Source: Vallitalea okinawensis (GTDB taxonomy: Bacteria > Bacillota > Clostridia > Lachnospirales > PQDH01). Taken from it: a stretch of 64,000 nucleotides of DNA. The position numbers and the translations under genes were made by a program. Location of the stretch: contig NZ_PQDH01000002.1 of assembly GCF_002964605.1 (NCBI RefSeq), positions 372,001 through 436,000 on the forward strand, given 5' to 3'. Numbering within the stretch: position 1 is the stretch's first letter; the number at the start of each line of letters is the position of its first letter. This document shows, piece by piece, positions 42,110 through 50,873 of this stretch. The notes below the pieces were generated by a model that was not told the origin of the DNA, ran no database searches, and was given only the letters and a program-made list of their open reading frames with translations.

Positions 42110-42287
42110 TAACAGCATATGCTTAATTCGAAAGAAGCGGGGGACCCACCTTTTTGGGGCGAATTCCATTTGGATAGGACACTCTTTCAGTCCGAGCCCG
42201 ACAGCTAACCTCGTCAGCATTGAAAGAGAGTACGCCTGTTATTCTGGAAGTCTATCCATAACTCTAGGTACTCCTAGAGTTTTTCTG
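42110..42287 (+). ncRNA. Cyclic di-AMP riboswitch (ydaO/yuaA type) with terminator
   Basis: The conserved blocks of the class are present in order: GAAGCGGGGGACCCA (about 42134), GGGGCGAATTCC, then TCCGAGCCCGACAGCTAACC followed by TCGTCAGCATTG (about 42191-42222). An expression platform follows: ACTCTAGG/CCTAGAGT with a 4-nt loop and TTTTCTGTT (42261-42287). In this class c-di-AMP binding favours termination, so the downstream gene should be off at high c-di-AMP. The next gene on this strand starts at 42491. Confidence 0.9.
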
Positions 42288-42490
42288 TTACCAGGAGATA
42301 TTTCTCTCACCTAAAAAGGTTTAACGTTTCTTTCTAAGCGTTGTTATAAGTTATGTCATGTTGCATAAGTATTAAACAATGCAACCTATTAAAATAACCG
42401 GGCATGTATAAATGTACATCAATGCTCTAAAAGAGCATGATAAGCTAGTATGCTTGTGCCAATAACAACTATTTAGAAAGAAGGGGTCGT
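42288..42490 (+). other. Leader between riboswitch terminator and SPFH gene
   Basis: About 200 nt with a short hairpin ATGCTCT/AGAGCAT near 42424-42440 and no second promoter of quality. This supports readthrough from the riboswitch into the SPFH gene. Confidence 0.4.
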
Positions 42491-44458
42491 ATGTCAAGCA
42501 TTATTATAGGTGTAGGTATTCTTTTAGGAGTCGTTATACTCATTTGGCTCATAGGTTTTCGTATTATACCCAATAACAAAGTTGCTGTTGTAGAAAAATG
42601 GTGGTCTATAAATGGTTCTTTATCCGAAAGAATCATAGCCCTCAATAAAGAGGCTGGGTATCAGCCCAATGTGCTACGTGGAGGTATTCATATACTATCA
42701 CCACTTATGTACAGAGTACATATCTGTCCACTAGTAACAATACCTCAGGGGGAAATTGCTTATGTTTTTGCTAGAGATGGTGAAGCACTACCTGAAACTC
42801 AAACATTAGGAAGAGTTGTTGCTGAGTGTAATAACTTTCAAGATGTAGTAGAGTTCTTGAATAATAGAGGCCAAAAAGGTATTCAGCGTTCTATCCTTCG
42901 TGAAGGAACATACGCTTTTAATCTAGCTCAGTTTGTGATCATTACGAAAGATAAAATCTATAGCCTACCATTAGAAAAAGGAGACTCAGCAACAATACAA
43001 ACGATGTCAGAAAAAATACATCAAAGGAATGGCTTTACTCCAGTCATAATAAAAGGTATAGACGATTTACTAGGGATTGTAACAGTCCATGATGGTCCTT
43101 CGCTTTCACAAGAGCATATTGTTGCACCAACAGTCGGTGATGATAGTTCCAATCGTTTGACTTATCATAATAACTTTCAAGATATTGAAAGATTCCTAGC
43201 TGCTGGTGGTTATCGCGGAAGACAGTATCAAGTTCTCACAGAAGGTACCTACTTTATTAATCGTATGTTTGCTACCGTTGAGCTGATCCCTAAAACCATC
43301 ATTCCAGTTGGTAGTGTAGGTGTTGTAATATCTTATACAGGTGAGCGAGGTGAAGATGCTTCTGGTGCAGAATACAAACATGGTGAACTCGTTAAAAAAG
43401 GCTTTAGAGGTGTATGGAAAGATGCATTAACACCAGGTAAATATGCTTTCAATACTTACGCAGGCAAGATAGTTGAAGTCCCAACTACAAATATTATTCT
43501 TAAATGGATATCTAATGAAGGTGGTGAACATCTATACGATTCCAATTTGAAAGAAGTTAATCTCATTACGAAGGATGCATTTGAACCCACTCTTCCATTA
43601 TCAGTTGTACTACATATTGACTATCGCAAAGCGCCTTATGTTATCCAACGTTTTGGTGACATTAAAATGTTAGTGGACCAAACCCTAGACCCAATGGTAT
43701 CTGCTTACTTTAAGAATATAGGTCAAAGTAAAACACTTATAGAACTCTTACAAGAACGAAGTGATATTCAAGAACTCGCCTCCACAGAGATGAAGATTAA
43801 GTTTGAACACTATAACATCGAGCTTGAAGAAGTGCTGATTGGCACCCCATCTTCATCCAAGAAGGATAATAAAATTGAAGTTATACTTGGACAATTACGA
43901 GATCGACAAGTTGCAATGGAGCAAATCGAAACCTATAATCAGCAAGAAAAAGCAGCTGTTAAGGAACGGGAATTAAAAGAAGCCCAATCGAAAGCGGAAC
44001 AACAAAAAGAATTAACTCAATCTGAAATCAATATCGAAGTCCAAAATAATGCTGGTAAAGCTGCTTATCAAAGATCCTTACATGACGCAGAAACCATTAA
44101 AACTTTAGCTAATGCTGAAGCAGAAAAAGAAGCTAAAATGGGTATTGGTAAAGCTGTTGCAATCAATGAACAAGTAAAAGCATATGGCGGTCCAAAGTAT
44201 CAAGTGTTACAAGATATCGTAACAAAATATACCGCAGCAATTGAAAACGGTAAAATTCAAATTATGCCGAATACACTAGTCAATATGGGTGGTGGAGATG
44301 GTGCTGGTAACATCAATCCATTAGAAGCTTTTATAACATTATTATTGGCTAAGGAATTAGAAGATGATGGTCAGTTATTTGATGAAAACAATAAAATGAC
44401 TAGTGATTTAAAGGACTTTAAAGACGCACTGTTGAATGAACAAAGTCAACCTGAATAA
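42491..44458 (+). CDS. SPFH/Band 7 (flotillin-like) membrane protein
   Basis: 655 residues. One N-terminal membrane segment (about 3-24) is followed by an SPFH-like region (VAVVEKWWSINGSL onward; LPLSVVLHIDYRKAPYVIQ near 370-390), then an alpha-helical, Ala/Glu/Lys-rich stretch (about 470-570) typical of flotillin stalks, and a C-terminal region. The middle contains two related segments (FQDVVEFLNNRGQKGIQ and FQDIERFLAAGGYRGRQ), an internal duplication. SPFH proteins form oligomeric membrane scaffolds. ATG follows AAGGGG. Expression appears controlled by c-di-AMP, which governs osmotic and envelope homeostasis. Confidence 0.85.
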   Translation: MSSIIIGVGILLGVVILIWLIGFRIIPNNKVAVVEKWWSINGSLSERIIALNKEAGYQPNVLRGGIHILSPLMYRVHICPLVTIPQGEIAYVFARDGEALPETQTLGRVVAECNNFQDVVEFLNNRGQKGIQRSILREGTYAFNLAQFVIITKDKIYSLPLEKGDSATIQTMSEKIHQRNGFTPVIIKGIDDLLGIVTVHDGPSLSQEHIVAPTVGDDSSNRLTYHNNFQDIERFLAAGGYRGRQYQVLTEGTYFINRMFATVELIPKTIIPVGSVGVVISYTGERGEDASGAEYKHGELVKKGFRGVWKDALTPGKYAFNTYAGKIVEVPTTNIILKWISNEGGEHLYDSNLKEVNLITKDAFEPTLPLSVVLHIDYRKAPYVIQRFGDIKMLVDQTLDPMVSAYFKNIGQSKTLIELLQERSDIQELASTEMKIKFEHYNIELEEVLIGTPSSSKKDNKIEVILGQLRDRQVAMEQIETYNQQEKAAVKERELKEAQSKAEQQKELTQSEINIEVQNNAGKAAYQRSLHDAETIKTLANAEAEKEAKMGIGKAVAINEQVKAYGGPKYQVLQDIVTKYTAAIENGKIQIMPNTLVNMGGGDGAGNINPLEAFITLLLAKELEDDGQLFDENNKMTSDLKDFKDALLNEQSQPE

Positions 44459-44464
44459 TGAAAT

Positions 44465-44506
44465 AGCGGATAAAGCCATCTTGTATAGTGGTTTTATCCG
44501 CTTTTA
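44465..44506 (+). terminator. Terminator of the SPFH gene
   Basis: AGCGGATAAA/TTTATCCGCT stem with CCA/TGG inside, followed by TTTTATT. It can also serve the convergent gene. Confidence 0.8.
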
Positions 44507-44526
44507 TTAACTCTATAAACAGTCAC

Positions 44527-47091
44527 TTATTCATCAAGTATCTCCACTGTACCTGTTTCACCATTGACTCTTACCAACTGACCATCCATTAATAAATCTT
44601 TAACAGATGGAATACCAACTACTGCTGGTATTCCATATTCTCTAGCAACAATACCACCATGACTGAGAGGTCCACCATATTCCATAATTAGACCTTTAGC
44701 TGCCATAAACAGCGGCGTCCATGCCGGATTGGTACTTTCTGTTACAAGGATTTCTCCTTCTTGAAGTTCAGATGAATTGGGATCAAATACAACACGGACA
44801 CGCCCTTCGTAAACACCGGCTGATAAGGATATGCCTTGTAAAACTTTACTCTTAGGATCAAATTTGTGCGCTGAATAGTGTGTTTCTCCAGTATTAAGAA
44901 CAATTCTAGGAACACTGTTTCTTGTCATTTCTTTATTATAGAGTTCTCTATTTTTACGAACAGTCTCTTTAGATAGTTTACCACTTAAAATATCCTTCTT
45001 AGTTAGGAAGAAAATATCTTCTGGGTCATCTAATAGCCCTTGTTGCTGATAGGACTTACCAACACCTAACATAACTTTTCTCGATAGATCTAAAGACTGA
45101 ACAATGTTAAATTTTGGATATTCCCTCATCCCCGCTGCTCTTCGATAATCAATGATCATATCTCTTAACTTCTTAGCTTTTCTAATTCCTTTCTTCACTT
45201 TGACTTCTTCGAATATTTGTTCAATGAAATCACGAGCTTCTTTAGCTTTTTCCTTAACCTCTGCAATATTTCTATCATACATCTTATCTACCATATAAGA
45301 CCTCATTTGATTGAATAGATATTTTGGATCTTCATGCCATCGCTTATAGCCAAAATCAAGCTCTACAGTACTTCTATGCCCAAACTTCTTAAGGAAAGCT
45401 TTCATCATAGGATCATCAGCAGTCGGCTCCAAACCCTTTTCGTCAAAGTACTTAGCCATTTTATTAAGCTCTAGCCCAAGTTCAACTGTAATACATTCAG
45501 GTAAAGCATAAGTGAGTATATCTAAGTTGTATTGATCTCCAAATATCTTTTTAAGACTTTTTTCTATTTTGGAGTAGTTATTGACTTCAACACAGTACAA
45601 GGCTTGATTTTGAGTTAATTTAAAGACCTTAAGCATGGAATCTTCACAGAACTTTATTTTTTCTTCAACTGTATTCAATTGCTCAGCTTCATTAAGAATA
45701 TCTTGGTAAAATTCTTTACCTAGATTTCTTATGGCTTGGTATCTGTCATCAGGAGCTACCTTACGAGCTATCTTATAGTTTTCCATCATACCAAAACCAT
45801 ACTTAAAGATTCCCCATGGTATTTTAAACCTAATCCCTTGATGCCTAAAGGTCTTACCATGCATTTTAATGACGTGATCCATTGTATCTTTAAGAGGTAA
45901 ATCACTTCCTGAAAAGGCATTACCAAACTGTTTAGCAACCAGTCTACTTGCCATAAGATAAGTGATATCTACATAAATTCTACCACCAGCGTATTTCACA
46001 AAATTATCTGATATCGGTTTCTTACGCTTTAACATGACATTAAGCACCATTGGGAACATACCCCCATATAAATCTGCACCCAAAGGTGTAAAAGCCTCTT
46101 TCATCCCTAGCAATACCGAACTGGCTGCTAAATAAGCTCTTAGCTTCCCATCCTGGTCAAAGCTATCTATTGGGAATAAGGTGGTAATGCCTCTCGACTG
46201 AAGTATATAGAGATTATTTTTTTGATCGATTGCAAATTCCATATCCTGAGGACACCCAAAGAAGTTCTGTACTTTCCCAGCTTCCTTTACAATCTCCTTG
46301 ATATGATTAGGCTTTAGAGAACCCCTTTCTTGTTCTTGTGGTTCAACGGCCACGTATTCAATCCCTTCCTTAGCATATTGACACAGTACTTCTTTCTTAG
46401 AAATCTCTTCCTTTAGTACAGTACCACTATGATGATCTAAGGTATATTGATCGGGATTAACTTCTCCACTAACAATGGATTCGCCTAGACCATAAGCGGC
46501 ATTGACCAATATCTGAGATCGAACACCAGATACAGGATTAGCTGTGAAAATAACGCCTGCTACCTTAGCTTCAATCATTTCTTGAACAACAACCCCATGA
46601 GAAAACTCAGTTGTTACATCGTATTTCTTTCGATAGTCAATAGCACGCTGATTCCAAAGTGATTGCCAACATCTTATAACTTTTTCAATTAAATCATCTT
46701 GAGTAACATTTAAATAACTACTGTATTGTCCTGCAAAACTCATTCCCGGCAAATCTTCAACAGTTGAACTGCTTCGAACTGCAACTCTACCACTCGATAT
46801 GTGTATGAAGGCTTCTTTTATCTCTCCAACCAACTTCTTCGATACGTTTTCTTTAATAAACAATGCTTTTATCCTATTTGATTTTTCTAAGCTACTTATA
46901 TGTTGCTTAAGAATTCCTTCAATAATAGGTGTTAAATCATTGTCTTTGATATAAACATCATATGCTTTTGATGTGATAACAAAACCATTTGGTACTTTCA
47001 ACCCGCAATTATACATTTTACTTAAATTATGGCCTTTACCACCAACTAATTCAAAGTCTGTTTCCTTGATATCACTAAACCATTTGATCAT
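44527..47091 (-). CDS. PEP synthase-like enzyme, rifampicin phosphotransferase-type architecture
   Basis: 854 residues. An N-terminal PEP/pyruvate-binding ATP-grasp domain (GGKGHNLSKM; VAVRSSSTVEDLPGMSFAGQY within 105-130), a long middle domain (about 320-750), and a C-terminal swivelling domain with the phospho-histidine in GGPLSHGGIVAREYGIPAVVG (His about 803). The C-terminal TIM barrel of real PEP synthase is lacking, which is the layout of rifampin phosphotransferase (RPH). RPH phosphorylates rifamycins with ATP; the substrate of this homologue is unproven. ATG overlaps the tetR stop (ATGA), so it is coupled to that regulator. Confidence 0.8.
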   Translation of the reverse strand: MIKWFSDIKETDFELVGGKGHNLSKMYNCGLKVPNGFVITSKAYDVYIKDNDLTPIIEGILKQHISSLEKSNRIKALFIKENVSKKLVGEIKEAFIHISSGRVAVRSSSTVEDLPGMSFAGQYSSYLNVTQDDLIEKVIRCWQSLWNQRAIDYRKKYDVTTEFSHGVVVQEMIEAKVAGVIFTANPVSGVRSQILVNAAYGLGESIVSGEVNPDQYTLDHHSGTVLKEEISKKEVLCQYAKEGIEYVAVEPQEQERGSLKPNHIKEIVKEAGKVQNFFGCPQDMEFAIDQKNNLYILQSRGITTLFPIDSFDQDGKLRAYLAASSVLLGMKEAFTPLGADLYGGMFPMVLNVMLKRKKPISDNFVKYAGGRIYVDITYLMASRLVAKQFGNAFSGSDLPLKDTMDHVIKMHGKTFRHQGIRFKIPWGIFKYGFGMMENYKIARKVAPDDRYQAIRNLGKEFYQDILNEAEQLNTVEEKIKFCEDSMLKVFKLTQNQALYCVEVNNYSKIEKSLKKIFGDQYNLDILTYALPECITVELGLELNKMAKYFDEKGLEPTADDPMMKAFLKKFGHRSTVELDFGYKRWHEDPKYLFNQMRSYMVDKMYDRNIAEVKEKAKEARDFIEQIFEEVKVKKGIRKAKKLRDMIIDYRRAAGMREYPKFNIVQSLDLSRKVMLGVGKSYQQQGLLDDPEDIFFLTKKDILSGKLSKETVRKNRELYNKEMTRNSVPRIVLNTGETHYSAHKFDPKSKVLQGISLSAGVYEGRVRVVFDPNSSELQEGEILVTESTNPAWTPLFMAAKGLIMEYGGPLSHGGIVAREYGIPAVVGIPSVKDLLMDGQLVRVNGETGTVEILDE

Positions 47092-47768
47092 TTCACCATC
47101 TCCTTCAAAGCTATTTGCTTTTTCATATGATCAATATAAGCTAAGACAACTGACTTTATTTGAATAACCTGATCAACTAATCCTAATTCTCTATTAATTA
47201 AATTCTCAGTAAACTCTAGACCAAGCATAAAAGCTTCATCCACTTCTGTTTCTTTTTTGATATATTCTTTCCTAGCTAATCGATTGATTTGTAACATTTC
47301 TCTCGTCCAGAGTCCAGCAAGTGCTTTTGGATATTGACTGGTAAATTCACCTTTTTCACAACCATCTTTGATAATCTTTGAATAGATCTTAGTCATCAGA
47401 TCTTCAAAATCTCTAGCAATCTTTAAGATAATAACGTGACTTCCTTTGAAAGAGAAAAGATTATAAAGTTTTGACCAATCTTTCATCTGACCAACTTTGT
47501 ATTCGTGGAACATAGTAAAAACTCTATTAAATAATTCTGTTGATGAACCTACATGTTCATCCATAATTCTATTATAACGTTCTGAAAATTCTTCAATATA
47601 GTCATCTGTAATGGCTTCCAGTATCTCTTCTTTAGAATTAAAGTGATGGTAAAAGCCTCCCCGCGAACTCCCTGCTAACTTTATAATATCTGAGACAGTT
47701 GTTTCCTCATATCCTTTGCTGGCAAACAGTTCATAAGATGCTTCCACAATTTTTTCTCTTAAACCCAT
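47088..47768 (-). CDS. TetR family regulator of the RPH-like gene
   Basis: 226 residues. HTH region: EKIVEASYELFASKGYEETTVSDI followed by SSRGGFYHHFNSKEEIL. The remaining 150 residues form the ligand and dimer domain. ATG 47768 follows GGAGGTGATG; the frame to 47816 runs into the operator and promoter, so the longer start is rejected. A perfect palindrome lies between promoter and start (47784-47800), indicating autorepression of the two-gene operon. The inducer may be the substrate of the downstream enzyme. Confidence 0.9.
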   Translation of the reverse strand: MGLREKIVEASYELFASKGYEETTVSDIIKLAGSSRGGFYHHFNSKEEILEAITDDYIEEFSERYNRIMDEHVGSSTELFNRVFTMFHEYKVGQMKDWSKLYNLFSFKGSHVIILKIARDFEDLMTKIYSKIIKDGCEKGEFTSQYPKALAGLWTREMLQINRLARKEYIKKETEVDEAFMLGLEFTENLINRELGLVDQVIQIKSVVLAYIDHMKKQIALKEMVK

Positions 47769-47783
47769 TATCATCACCTCCAT

Positions 47784-47840
47784 ACCGACACGATGTCGGT
47801 TTCTTGTTTTTATCATACTACAAATTGTAAGTCATGTCAA
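47784..47840 (-). promoter_or_regulatory. Promoter and TetR operator of the RPH-like operon
   Basis: TTGACA (47835-47840) and TATGAT (47812-47817) are spaced 17 bp on the minus strand. About five nucleotides into the transcript lies ACCGACA-TCG-TGTCGGT (47784-47800), a perfect palindrome that stands out as GC-rich. Confidence 0.85.
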
Positions 47841-47853
47841 AATAATTTTACTA

Positions 47854-47960
47854 AGCGTGACTAACTCATATTTAAACTGAAAGAGGAAAATATGCCTCCT
47901 TGCTTGATCATTACGTGTGGCGAAATGGATTAAAAGCAAAACACAATACTTTCATCTTGC
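47854..47960 (+). repeat. Dispersed intergenic repeat, copy C (with insertion)
   Basis: It shares TTTAAACTGAAA, AGGAAAATATG, CCTCCTTGC and, farther on, AGCAAAACACAATACTTTC with copy B (AGCAAAACGCAGTACTTTC). Relative to B about 30 nt are inserted between the two halves and the pairing stem is degraded. Confidence 0.55.
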
Positions 47961-47997
47961 AAAAAAAGAAGCAATGTTTTTGAAAACATTACTTCTT
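47961..47997 (-). terminator. Terminator of the lipoprotein gene
   Basis: AAGAAG/CTTCTT and AATGTTTT/AAAACATT stem, followed on the minus strand by seven T. Confidence 0.8.
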
Positions 47998-48017
47998 ATC
48001 TCATCAATCCACTCTAT

Positions 48018-49415
48018 TTATTTTCTCTTTTCAGTCTCAATGAACTTATCAATTGAGGATAATTTACCAGCACTTTCTGGCATTTCTCCAATTCCAAATA
48101 GATAATCCATATTAGGTATTTCAGGCATTTCTACAGGAGTAGAATAGCGATAAGCACCATCTGGAACTACATCAAGATTTCTTAATTCAAGAAGAGCAGC
48201 TCTTTGTTCTTCTGTAAGTGTGCGATTAACCTCAGCAAATCGTGATGCATACAATGATGACATCCAGCCGTCCAACTCACCATAACGTTTAATAAGTGTA
48301 TAAACCTTCTCTTGATCCACACTATCTTCTGTCATCGCCTTGCGTAACTCATTAGATACTTCCTGTCTTATTTGAACTATTTCTTCTAATGCATTCTTTT
48401 GTTCATCTATAATACTAGTAATTAATACTCTTTGCTCATCATTCAATATATTTAAAAATTCTTTTCCACTATCTCCAGTTACAGATGTACTGATGAAATA
48501 ATCTGGATTATTCATTGCAGGATAATCTTTCATATAAAATCCACCAAAGTATGTTCCATGGCGTTCAGGGCAAAAATACACATCTGCCTCAATATTCCCT
48601 TTATACCATGAAAACAATTCACTTGCATAGGTCATCACTGCTACAAACTCTACATTTGTCATGCTTTTCTTTAACTTATCATCTTCACCAACTTCATTCC
48701 AGGTCGATGAATCATTGAATTCCATTTTACTTAAATATTCAATTTGCTCATCTGTAAAGGATTGAACGATTTCACCTAAAACCATAGCCCTTTCGTATGA
48801 TAGTTCTGCATCATATTTATAAAGAGATGAGGTATAAAGAGCAACTGCTTCTTGATCTAGCTCAGAAGCTCCATCCGGTAAATCCCCTTCTAAGTTTCTA
48901 CGAAAAGCTTCCATCAATGGGAAACGATTATAAGCGAAGTCTTCATACAACATGGATTGTTCCATGGCTAAGTCTACAAGCTTCTGCTTTTGCTCATCAT
49001 TTAAGATATAAAAAATATTATTAGCTGCCTTCGTTAAGAAAGTTGTATTGTGACCGTAGCCGGCAACATCAACATCCCTCATATATTGAAATCCAAAAAA
49101 ATCGGCAACTTTCCCAGGTGGTATAAAAGAATCGGCACCTGCACTACCTGTTAAGAATGCTAGCCCTGAAAATGCGATTGTAGTAAGCTGAGCATTATCA
49201 CTTATAGCTTGATCTACAGAATACTTCATTCCTTCATTCCCTTTATCTTCTTGAGATTGACCCTCAGGTTGTTGATTCTTTGGCTGCTGCTCCTTGGTTT
49301 GTTGATCGTTTGGTCGAGGCGGTGGTGGATTTTTCGCCTCTGAAAAGTTTCCACAGCCACTAATGATAAGGCTACAAATAAGTATCAATCCAATAAGACC
49401 TTTAAATTTCTTCAT
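48018..49415 (-). CDS. Lipoprotein with internal duplication and LTxxQ-like repeats
   Basis: 465 residues. Signal peptide with lipobox LIISGC (Cys about 21), then a Pro/Gln-rich linker to about residue 62. Two halves resemble each other: ADFFGFQYMRD leading to FYILNDEQKQKLVDLAMEQ, and TYFGGFYMKD leading to LNILNDEQRVLITSIIDEQ. Four copies of an LTxxQ-like helix occur (LNDEQKQKL, FTDEQIEYL, LNDEQRVLI, LTEEQRAAL), recalling Spy/CpxP chaperones. It is anchored outside the membrane; function unknown, perhaps envelope-stress protection. It follows a kinase gene and has PhoB-like repeats upstream, so it is probably the main target of that system. Confidence 0.75.
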   Translation of the reverse strand: MKKFKGLIGLILICSLIISGCGNFSEAKNPPPPRPNDQQTKEQQPKNQQPEGQSQEDKGNEGMKYSVDQAISDNAQLTTIAFSGLAFLTGSAGADSFIPPGKVADFFGFQYMRDVDVAGYGHNTTFLTKAANNIFYILNDEQKQKLVDLAMEQSMLYEDFAYNRFPLMEAFRRNLEGDLPDGASELDQEAVALYTSSLYKYDAELSYERAMVLGEIVQSFTDEQIEYLSKMEFNDSSTWNEVGEDDKLKKSMTNVEFVAVMTYASELFSWYKGNIEADVYFCPERHGTYFGGFYMKDYPAMNNPDYFISTSVTGDSGKEFLNILNDEQRVLITSIIDEQKNALEEIVQIRQEVSNELRKAMTEDSVDQEKVYTLIKRYGELDGWMSSLYASRFAEVNRTLTEEQRAALLELRNLDVVPDGAYRYSTPVEMPEIPNMDYLFGIGEMPESAGKLSSIDKFIETEKRK

Positions 49416-49467
49416 ATTTTCACCTTCCTTAGGTAGTTATTTAATATGCATCTATCATAACCCCCTA

Positions 49468-49489
49468 ATGTGAAATTAATGTGAAATTT
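49468..49489 (-). promoter_or_regulatory. PhoB-like direct repeat upstream of the lipoprotein gene
   Basis: On the minus strand TTTCACATTAA is followed 11 bp later by TTTCACATTAG; TATGAT, a possible -10, lies about 8 bp farther on. The first repeat overlaps the end of the kinase gene. The arrangement fits activation by the adjacent response regulator. Confidence 0.6.
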
Positions 49490-50873
49490 TGGGTAGACGA
49501 ATAACAAATCGAACCCCATTATTTAAATTTTCCACAAAACATATACCATCATGAAGTTCTACTATACTTTTTACAATAGATAACCCTATTCCTTGTCCTG
49601 CTGAATTTCGTTTACGTGCTTTATCAACTTTATAAAAGGCATCCCAAACCCTATCAATCTCTTCCTCTGGGATAAAGCTTCCTGTATTAAATACCCCTAT
49701 CTCAAACATTTCGTTAAGTTCATTAAAGGAAATTTCAATTTTACCATTTTTAGAGGTATGCCGTATTGCATTGACTATAAAATTAGTAATGACTCGATCT
49801 ATTAAATACTGATCCGCAACTATGTTATTTTGATAGGCATACTGAGAAGTAACCCCAATCCTTTTCCCCTTTAACTCCTTATGGAATCTTTCCATAATAG
49901 ATTTTATAAGTACTTTCATGTCTATTTCTTCTTGACGCAACTGTACACTCCCAGATTCTAATACCGATTGATTGAGAAGCTCTTTTACCATCCTATCCAT
50001 TCGATTACACTCGGATATGATAATGTTGTAATATTCATCGCTATCACTGGATACTCCGTATTTTAAGGCTTCCACATATCCTAGAATCACACCAATTGGT
50101 GTTTTAAGCTCATGAGTTATATCTCTAAGTAGTTGTTTTCGTTTATCTAAATTTTCATTTAATCGAACTATGGCATCATCTAAGCGGTCGGCCATTATAT
50201 TAATACTCTCTGATAGACTTCCCAGCTCATCTTTCGATAGAACTTCAACTCGTCTTGAGAAATTAAGCTCAGCTATATCCATTGCGATATCCCTGATTTC
50301 TTGAACAGGTTGGGTTAACCTTTTTGAATATAATTTCATCACTATACTGCCAATAAGTAATAATAAAATCCCTATATACATAAAGAACTCATTAGCAATA
50401 CTAGCATTATAACTAAGCTCCTTCATTGATTTGCTAATCATAAGGTATTGATCCTTAGATATTTTTGTTACAAGTACAATATATTTAGAAGAATTCATTG
50501 CTGTTACTGCATCATAGATGTATTCCTGGTCAGCATTGTCCTTTAGCTCTTTAATTATCTCTTCTAATTCAGCTGGGATACCACTTTTATCCTTTGGATT
50601 CATAGGATTTGAACTTTTTAGCATTTGCAAATCTTTATCTACAACAAGAGTACTAATACCCTCATCTCTATCTAACTCAACTATATATTGTGAGAAATCT
50701 TCCTTTTGATTGAGGAACTTTTCTATTTGAATCTTCTCTGATAGAAGATATTTTTTATTTTTGAATATAAAATAATCTTCAAGAAATAGCTCATTTAATA
50801 ATACATTACATAAAGTAAATACTGCCATTAACACGAAAAATATGATAAATAGTCTGGTAGATAGTTTTTTCAT
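49476..50873 (-). CDS. Sensor histidine kinase with HAMP domain
   Basis: 465 residues. Membrane segments at about 8-28 and 160-182 enclose an extracellular sensor domain of about 130 residues. HAMP follows, then HisKA with the histidine in DITHELKTPIGVILGY and an HATPase with AGQGIGLSIVKSIVEL. ATG 50873 overlaps the stop codon of the response regulator (TGATG) and has GGAGG 9 nt upstream, so the pair is coupled. The lipoprotein gene downstream is the likely regulated function; the stimulus is unknown. Confidence 0.92.
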   Translation of the reverse strand: MKKLSTRLFIIFFVLMAVFTLCNVLLNELFLEDYFIFKNKKYLLSEKIQIEKFLNQKEDFSQYIVELDRDEGISTLVVDKDLQMLKSSNPMNPKDKSGIPAELEEIIKELKDNADQEYIYDAVTAMNSSKYIVLVTKISKDQYLMISKSMKELSYNASIANEFFMYIGILLLLIGSIVMKLYSKRLTQPVQEIRDIAMDIAELNFSRRVEVLSKDELGSLSESINIMADRLDDAIVRLNENLDKRKQLLRDITHELKTPIGVILGYVEALKYGVSSDSDEYYNIIISECNRMDRMVKELLNQSVLESGSVQLRQEEIDMKVLIKSIMERFHKELKGKRIGVTSQYAYQNNIVADQYLIDRVITNFIVNAIRHTSKNGKIEISFNELNEMFEIGVFNTGSFIPEEEIDRVWDAFYKVDKARKRNSAGQGIGLSIVKSIVELHDGICFVENLNNGVRFVIRLPKISH

